In this document: in pieces, positions 59,841 to 64,000 of the stretch
Layout of the letters: each line of letters begins with the position of its first letter
How positions within the stretch are numbered: the first letter of the stretch is position 1
Source of the DNA: Desulfoscipio sp. XC116
Lineage (GTDB): Bacteria > Bacillota > Desulfotomaculia > Desulfotomaculales > Desulfallaceae
DNA length: 64,000 nt
Assembly (NCBI RefSeq): GCF_039851975.1
Contig: NZ_CP156660.1
Span: 992,001 to 1,056,000 of the forward strand
Direction of reading: 5' to 3'
Notes under the pieces: generated by a model
The model's input: only the letters and a program-made list of their open reading frames with translations
What the model was told of the DNA's origin: nothing
Database searches by the model: none
Position numbers and translations under genes: made by a program

Positions 59841-60839
59841 ATGAAGAAATCTTTCGTTTTAGTACTGATGTTATGTTTAGGCTTGCTGGCCGGCTGCGGA
59901 CAAACCGCAAATCAGCAGGATGCGGAAAACAAAAACAATGACCCGGTCAAGCAATCAGTTATTACTGTAGTAGCCCCTAAATCGCCCGCTTCAATCCCGA
60001 TTTTCAGAATGATTGAAAGCAATTGTATGGGAGATGGCGTCCAGATTGATCTCCAGCTTTACAGCGACATGGAGGCGATGATGTCCCTGGCGTCCAGCGG
60101 AGATTACGGAGCTTTGATCGTTCCTGTGCATACCGCGGCTAATCTTTACAATAAAGGGATAAGCGTTGAACTGGTCAATGTATGCAACTGGGGCGGGATG
60201 TATTTGAGTACAACCGATCCCGATTGTAATAGCTGGGAAGATCTTGAGGGAAAGGAACTTTATGTCCCGTCTAAAGGCTCTATTCCGGATGTTTTGACAC
60301 AGTATTTTTTGGATCTGCATGATCTGGTCATCGGGGAAGATGTTGAAATCGTATATTCAAACCATACGGAGATCGCGCAGTTGTTGTCGGCGGGAACCAT
60401 AAAATACGCCATTGATGTGCAGCCGTATGTCACCTCAAACACAAAGAAGATTGAAGGCTACAAGGTTATCTCGGAACTCTCGGAGGAATGGAAGTCAACG
60501 CAAGGAAAAGAGTACACCATGCCTGCCAATTGTATGGTGGCAAACTCAGAATACATCAGTGGAAACGAAGAGTTGATCGCTAAGTTTAACTCAAAATTTG
60601 CGGAGGCAATCGAGTGGACGGCAGGAAATTCGACAGAGGCAGGCGTTCTTGCAAACACGTATTTGAAGGCTGACGCGGAGTTGATTGCTGCGGCTATGCC
60701 GGGTTTCTGTTTTGATTACAAATCAGCCGCCGACGCTAAAAGTGATACAGAGCAGTATTATAATGTCCTATTAAAACTGAAGCCCGAGAGCATTGGCAGT
60801 ATGCTTCCTAAAGAGAGCTTTTATTATAGGGGGAATTAG
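59841..60839 (+). CDS. ABC importer substrate-binding lipoprotein
   Basis: 332 residues; ATG after AAGGAGG. Signal peptide with lipobox LAGC (Cys at 19), so it is anchored at the outer face. The rest has a type II periplasmic-binding fold of the SsuA/TauA/ThiY (NMT1-like) group: VVAPKSPASIPIFRM, ALIVPVHTAANLY, SWEDLEGKELYVPSKGSIPDVL. Substrate unknown; these families bring in taurine, sulfonates, nitrate, thiamine precursors or aromatic acids. First gene of a three-gene importer operon. Confidence 0.85.
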   Translation: MKKSFVLVLMLCLGLLAGCGQTANQQDAENKNNDPVKQSVITVVAPKSPASIPIFRMIESNCMGDGVQIDLQLYSDMEAMMSLASSGDYGALIVPVHTAANLYNKGISVELVNVCNWGGMYLSTTDPDCNSWEDLEGKELYVPSKGSIPDVLTQYFLDLHDLVIGEDVEIVYSNHTEIAQLLSAGTIKYAIDVQPYVTSNTKKIEGYKVISELSEEWKSTQGKEYTMPANCMVANSEYISGNEELIAKFNSKFAEAIEWTAGNSTEAGVLANTYLKADAELIAAAMPGFCFDYKSAADAKSDTEQYYNVLLKLKPESIGSMLPKESFYYRGN

Positions 60840-60936
60840 TCGAAGGGCCTCCGGGCCTCTCTTGCAGATTTGATTATTAAAACGAAGGGAAACTTTCGTT
60901 TGTTATCTGCTAATTCACACATGCGGAGGTATAAAA

Positions 60937-61713
60937 ATAAAAAATTTTATAAATCGTGACAAGAAAAAAAGAGATGTCGGGCTCATACTTATTTTCGCCT
61001 TAGTACTGCTGATTTGGCAGATCTTATCCATGATTTATCCGCCAGTGGTTCTTCCAGGCCCCACCTTGACTTTTCAATCTCTGTATAGAATCATCCAAAG
61101 CGGTAGCTTTTGGTCGGAAACAGTCGTTACACTGCAAAGACTTGTTATTGCGCTGCTCACATCTATAATAGCAGGCAGCCTATTGGGGATCATAATGGGT
61201 GCCAATCAAAAACTAAAAAACCTGTTTGAACCCATTGTTTATCTTATTCAGGCAGTTCCCCCAATCTTGTATATGACGCTTGCCATGATCTGGTTTGGCC
61301 TTAATGGTAGGGCAACGATATTTATCGTGTTTATCGGAAGCGCGCCTGTTATGGCCGTAACCATTAAGGAAGGGTTTGAAAACATAGACCCCAGACTGAT
61401 TGAAATGGGAAAGGCTTTTAAGTTCTCCCCGACTGAAACGATCAGAGAAATCATACTGCCTTCATTAAGCGCCTACTTTAAAGCAGGCTTAATTACAGTA
61501 TTCAGCTTTGGCTGGAAACTGGTTGTAATGGGTGAAGTGCTGAGCGCCAGTACCGGGTTGGGCGCACAAATTACAGACGCCAGAATGAACCTTGAAACAC
61601 ACATGGTATTTGCATGGGGAATTGTTGTCATTGTGCTTTGCTTTCTGTTTCAGAAGATAACCGCAAAAATTTTTGAATTTAAACCAAAACGGAGAAAAAG
61701 CTATGACAAATAA
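60937..61713 (+). CDS. ABC importer permease, with apparent AUA start
   Basis: About 258 residues. The first ATG (61030) would remove membrane helix 1, yet the frame upstream encodes KKKRDVGLILIFALVLLIWQ, the expected N-terminus, and a GGAGG (60925-60929) stands 8 bases before ATA at 60937. No ATG, GTG or TTG exists in frame there, so translation may start at AUA, or an ATG has been mutated. Five further helices and the EGFENIDPRLIEMGKAF loop (EAA motif) are typical of SsuC/TauC-like permeases. The ATPase gene overlaps its end by 11 bases. Confidence 0.78.
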   Translation: MKNFINRDKKKRDVGLILIFALVLLIWQILSMIYPPVVLPGPTLTFQSLYRIIQSGSFWSETVVTLQRLVIALLTSIIAGSLLGIIMGANQKLKNLFEPIVYLIQAVPPILYMTLAMIWFGLNGRATIFIVFIGSAPVMAVTIKEGFENIDPRLIEMGKAFKFSPTETIREIILPSLSAYFKAGLITVFSFGWKLVVMGEVLSASTGLGAQITDARMNLETHMVFAWGIVVIVLCFLFQKITAKIFEFKPKRRKSYDK

Positions 61714-62425
61714 CACAATACTTAGGTTCTCAAATATCGAAAAAAGCTTTGACAATATCGGTGTATTGAATAATTTGTCCTTTGACGCAAACAGAGAAGA
61801 AATCGTGTGTATCATAGGGCCTTCGGGCTGTGGAAAGTCAACTATGCTAAATATCATGTCGGGGCTTATTGAACCTTCCTGTGGCCAAGTGATCAACCAA
61901 AGTCAGAATACAAGCTACGTTTTTCAGGAGGATAGGCTCCTGCCTTGGAAAGACGTATATCAGAACATCCGGATAGTAAATAAAAAAAGCTCTCATGAAT
62001 ACATCATGGAGTTGATCCAAAAAGTGGGCCTGAAAGGCTTTGAAGGATTTTACCCTTCCGAATTAAGCGGCGGGATGCGGCAGCGGTGTTCCATAGCAAG
62101 AGCTTTTAATTATGAAGCCGACCTGTTGCTTATGGACGAGCCTTTTAAGTCGCTTGATTACAATTTGAGGATCGGCATGATTCGCCATCTGCTCACGCTA
62201 TGGGACAGCACGAAAAAAACCATCATATTTGTCACGCACGAAATTGACGAAGTGCTTCTGCTCGGCGACAGAGTCCTTCTGCTTTCCGATCGGCCAGCAA
62301 AGGTACGCAGAGAATTCCGTTTGGAAAAACCGAAATGCAAAAGAAATCTGACTGATGCAGATTTGATTGATACAAGAAACGAAATTATCAGAAACTTTCA
62401 ATCCGAAAATGCATTGCCTTCATAA
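61703..62425 (+). CDS. ABC importer ATPase
   Basis: 240 residues from the ATG at 61703, overlapping the permease stop. Walker A GPSGCGKS, Q-loop VFQEDRLLPW, signature LSGGMRQR, Walker B LLLMDEPF, and the H-loop VTHEIDEVLLL are all present. It drives the importer from the cytoplasm; SsuB/TauB-like. Frame complete. Confidence 0.92.
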   Translation: MTNNTILRFSNIEKSFDNIGVLNNLSFDANREEIVCIIGPSGCGKSTMLNIMSGLIEPSCGQVINQSQNTSYVFQEDRLLPWKDVYQNIRIVNKKSSHEYIMELIQKVGLKGFEGFYPSELSGGMRQRCSIARAFNYEADLLLMDEPFKSLDYNLRIGMIRHLLTLWDSTKKTIIFVTHEIDEVLLLGDRVLLLSDRPAKVRREFRLEKPKCKRNLTDADLIDTRNEIIRNFQSENALPS

Positions 62426-62450
62426 AAACCAATCAAAGCATGCAGATTGT

Positions 62451-63146
62451 TTATAATGAGAGGATTTTCTCCAGCCGGTTCAGCTCTTTGATTACAATTG
62501 TCCGTTTATCAAAAGACAGAATGCCTTCAAACTCCAGCCCCCGTAATTCTCTGGAAAGCGAAGTCCTTGAAACATCCATATACTCGGCCCACTCCTTCTT
62601 TGAAAAAGGCAGTGATATCACATGCGAACCGTTCATTTTGTAATCATAAATCAAATAGCCCGCTATTTTTGCCCGAATGGAATCCAGCGAAAGGATTCCT
62701 ATTTTATTCTTCAAAACCAGCGTTGAATTGGAGACATGTTCCAAATAATTGAGAAGAACAGTATGGTCAAGGCTGAATAAGGTGAGAAGGTCATTTTTTG
62801 TGATAAGCATGATTTCGCAAGGTTTACAGGCGACAATAGTATCCGAATAATAATCAAGCCTGGAAAACATGGACGCCTCGGCAATCATATCGGCATTCCT
62901 TTTTCTCTCAATAATAACGACCTTACCTGTTGGGAAAAGCTTTTGAACGTCGGCTGCACCCGATAACACGATTCCCATTTTGTCGGCGTTTTGAACAGGT
63001 GAAAAAATCACGTCATTCTCAACAAAATTGTCTGTCCTGAAATTGATATTTGAAAGTAAATTCTCAATTTCGTCAGGTTCTTTATTTTTAAATAAAGTAC
63101 ATTTTTTTAGTACAGATAATTTCCTGTTCACGTTAACCTCACTCAA
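62451..63146 (-). CDS. Crp/Fnr-family regulator (second)
   Basis: 231 residues. Beta-roll ligand domain (DNFVENDVIFSPVQNADKMGIVLSG) and winged helix with SKKEWAEYMDVSRTSLSRELRG, close to the first Crp-family protein in its recognition helix (SR-SL-REL). So the two may bind the same dyad, which stands upstream of both genes. No Fnr-type cysteine cluster. It faces the importer operon and is divergent from the second fur gene. Confidence 0.83.
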   Translation of the reverse strand: MSEVNVNRKLSVLKKCTLFKNKEPDEIENLLSNINFRTDNFVENDVIFSPVQNADKMGIVLSGAADVQKLFPTGKVVIIERKRNADMIAEASMFSRLDYYSDTIVACKPCEIMLITKNDLLTLFSLDHTVLLNYLEHVSNSTLVLKNKIGILSLDSIRAKIAGYLIYDYKMNGSHVISLPFSKKEWAEYMDVSRTSLSRELRGLEFEGILSFDKRTIVIKELNRLEKILSL

Positions 63147-63165
63147 GGAAAATACTTCTAAAAAA

Positions 63166-63179
63166 GTATCTCCAGATAC
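63166..63179. promoter_or_regulatory. Crp/Fnr-type dyad GTATC-N4-GATAC, second copy
   Basis: GTATC (63166-63170), TCCA, GATAC (63175-63179), inside a longer perfect palindrome (63165-63180). It lies about 10 bases downstream of the likely start of the second crp transcript, which would suit autorepression. Confidence 0.65.
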
Positions 63180-63194
63180 TCTTTTTCTGATTCT

Positions 63195-63232
63195 ATTATA
63201 CTAAGATAAAATGGAAAAGCAAATGATAATCA
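63195..63232 (-). promoter_or_regulatory. promoter of the second crp gene with Fur box
   Basis: Minus strand TTGCTT (63217-63222), 16 bases, TATAAT (63195-63200). AATGATAATCA (63222-63232) matches the core of the classic Fur box and overlaps the -35 edge; it is also upstream of the second fur gene. Confidence 0.6.
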
Positions 63233-63282
63233 CTTTCTTTGTTTACTCCGTTAAGACTCTTGCATTGATACGGGTGATACAT

Positions 63283-63750
63283 ATGGTCGCAAATACAATT
63301 GAATTTGAAAGCGTGCTCCGTTCGTCCGGATATAAGCTCACAGCGCAGCGTCAGGCTTTACTCGAAATAATTGAAGCTACGAAAGGGCGGCATTTATGTA
63401 CAGAAGAAATTTTTGACGAAGTGAGAAAAAACTTTTCGAGTATCGGGCTTGCAACAGTTTACCGTAATTTACAGTTGTTCGAGAAGCTCGGGCTTGTGCA
63501 TCACATATTGCTGGGCGATGGCTGTATGCGGTTTCAGATAATAGATGCTCAGGAAAAGCACCGGCATCACCATCTTGTTTGCGAGATCTGCAGTGGGGTC
63601 ATGGATGTGGAAGAAGACATGTTGGAGACTATTGAAAAGAAGCTGTTATTAGAAATGGGGTTCACCGTAAGGGATCACAAGGTGCAATTTTTTGGAATAT
63701 GCAAAGAATGCGCAAAAGAAGAAATCAGGAAAGATTTGGAGGAAAAATAA
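63283..63750 (+). CDS. Fur-family metal-dependent regulator (second)
   Basis: 155 residues from the ATG at 63283 (GGGTGAT upstream); codons further 5' cross the Fur box and are not expected to be coding. KLTAQRQALLEIIEATKG and GLATVYRNLQLFEKLG form the winged helix; HRHHHLVCEICSG and CKEC are the metal and zinc sites. It is distinct from the first Fur protein. Its stop overlaps the next ATG (TAATG), tying it to the activase gene. Confidence 0.87.
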   Translation: MVANTIEFESVLRSSGYKLTAQRQALLEIIEATKGRHLCTEEIFDEVRKNFSSIGLATVYRNLQLFEKLGLVHHILLGDGCMRFQIIDAQEKHRHHHLVCEICSGVMDVEEDMLETIEKKLLLEMGFTVRDHKVQFFGICKECAKEEIRKDLEEK

Positions 63751-64000
63751 TGTACAGCGTTGGAATTGATGTGGGCTATTCGTCTGTAAAGGTAATGCTG
63801 ACGGACGAAAATAATGATATATGTTTCAGCCGGTATCAAATGCACAAAGGCAGGATGAAGGACACGCTTAAAAGCGTCCTTCACGAAATGTGCGGTTCAT
63901 TTGACACCCGGCAAATTCAATATGGGGCCGTGACCGGCAGCGGGAGCAAATTCTTAAGCGCAAACAGCGTAATTGCAGCCGTAAACGATGTCGCGGCTGC
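63750..64000 (+). CDS. BadF/BcrA/HgdC-type activase, 5' part
   Basis: First 83 residues; the gene runs past the window. MYSVGIDVGYSSVKVML is the ASKHA nucleotide-binding start, and GAVTGSGSKFL a second phosphate loop, of the ATP-driven electron activators for 2-hydroxyacyl-CoA dehydratases, benzoyl-CoA reductases and double-cubane enzymes. It would pass low-potential electrons to a partner enzyme that should lie downstream. Coupled to the second fur gene, so metal state may control it. Confidence 0.72.
   Translation, partial: MYSVGIDVGYSSVKVMLTDENNDICFSRYQMHKGRMKDTLKSVLHEMCGSFDTRQIQYGAVTGSGSKFLSANSVIAAVNDVAA

Noticed and set aside
1-64000. CRISPR arrays, rRNA and tRNA genes
   Set aside because: No spaced direct-repeat array and no recognisable tRNA or rRNA sequence was found by eye; small or divergent RNAs could be missed.

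Overview
The window looks like part of the chromosome of an anaerobic, low-to-mid GC Firmicute (class Clostridia). The grounds are strong Shine-Dalgarno sequences, frequent TTG and GTG starts, Clostridia-type conjugation genes and a possible Spo0E-like gene. No rRNA, tRNA or species marker was seen, so the species stays open. Most of it (about 6.4-58.1 kb) is one large conjugative element of the ICE type carrying two AT-richer cargo blocks that look like phage-defence islands. The last 6 kb looks like ordinary chromosome.

Layout. 0.1-2.5 kb: an IS91-type element with a transposase and a tyrosine recombinase. 2.7-6.2 kb: HD-domain protein, Mrr-like nuclease, caspase-like protease and TIR protein; the last two have the layout of a Thoeris-type defence system with a protease effector. 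6.5-8.4 kb: ParA/ParB. 8.6-18.6 kb: a complete Flp/Tad (type IVb) pilus locus with two near-identical pilins, its own prepilin peptidase and a 1046-residue CARDB surface protein. 18.6-29.2 kb: small element proteins, a MerR regulator with its 19-bp-spacer promoter, a 2155-residue methylase/helicase with a TnpV gene nested in another frame, and a Toprim primase. 29.2-40.0 kb: second cargo block with an XRE regulator, a DUF4338 (DruA-like) protein, three DptF/DptG/DptH-like proteins and an SfsA-like nuclease. 40.3-57.7 kb: putative oriT, MobC, relaxase, PcfB-like protein, ArdC-like protein, VirD4 (split by an IS110 element), pilin-like, VirB6-like, PrgI, VirB4 and M23 peptidase genes, then RadC and a frameshifted XRE gene.

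From 58.1 kb two Fur-family and two Crp/Fnr-family regulators flank an ABC importer (lipoprotein, permease, ATPase), followed by the start of a BadF/BcrA/HgdC-type activase. Both Crp genes carry the same GTATC-N4-GATAC dyad in their leaders and a Fur-like sequence over the -35 box, so this is probably a metal- and redox- or ligand-controlled uptake and reductive pathway.

The element shows decay: VirD4 is disrupted, and in-frame stops or single-base frameshifts occur in the DptF-like ATPase, an HTH gene, a DUF4313-like gene, a Spo0E-like gene and the XRE gene. No ICE integrase lies in the window. At least eight element proteins end in a short -(E/Q)(P)ER tail, a pattern I cannot explain. All family names rest on motif recognition by eye; no database search was possible.
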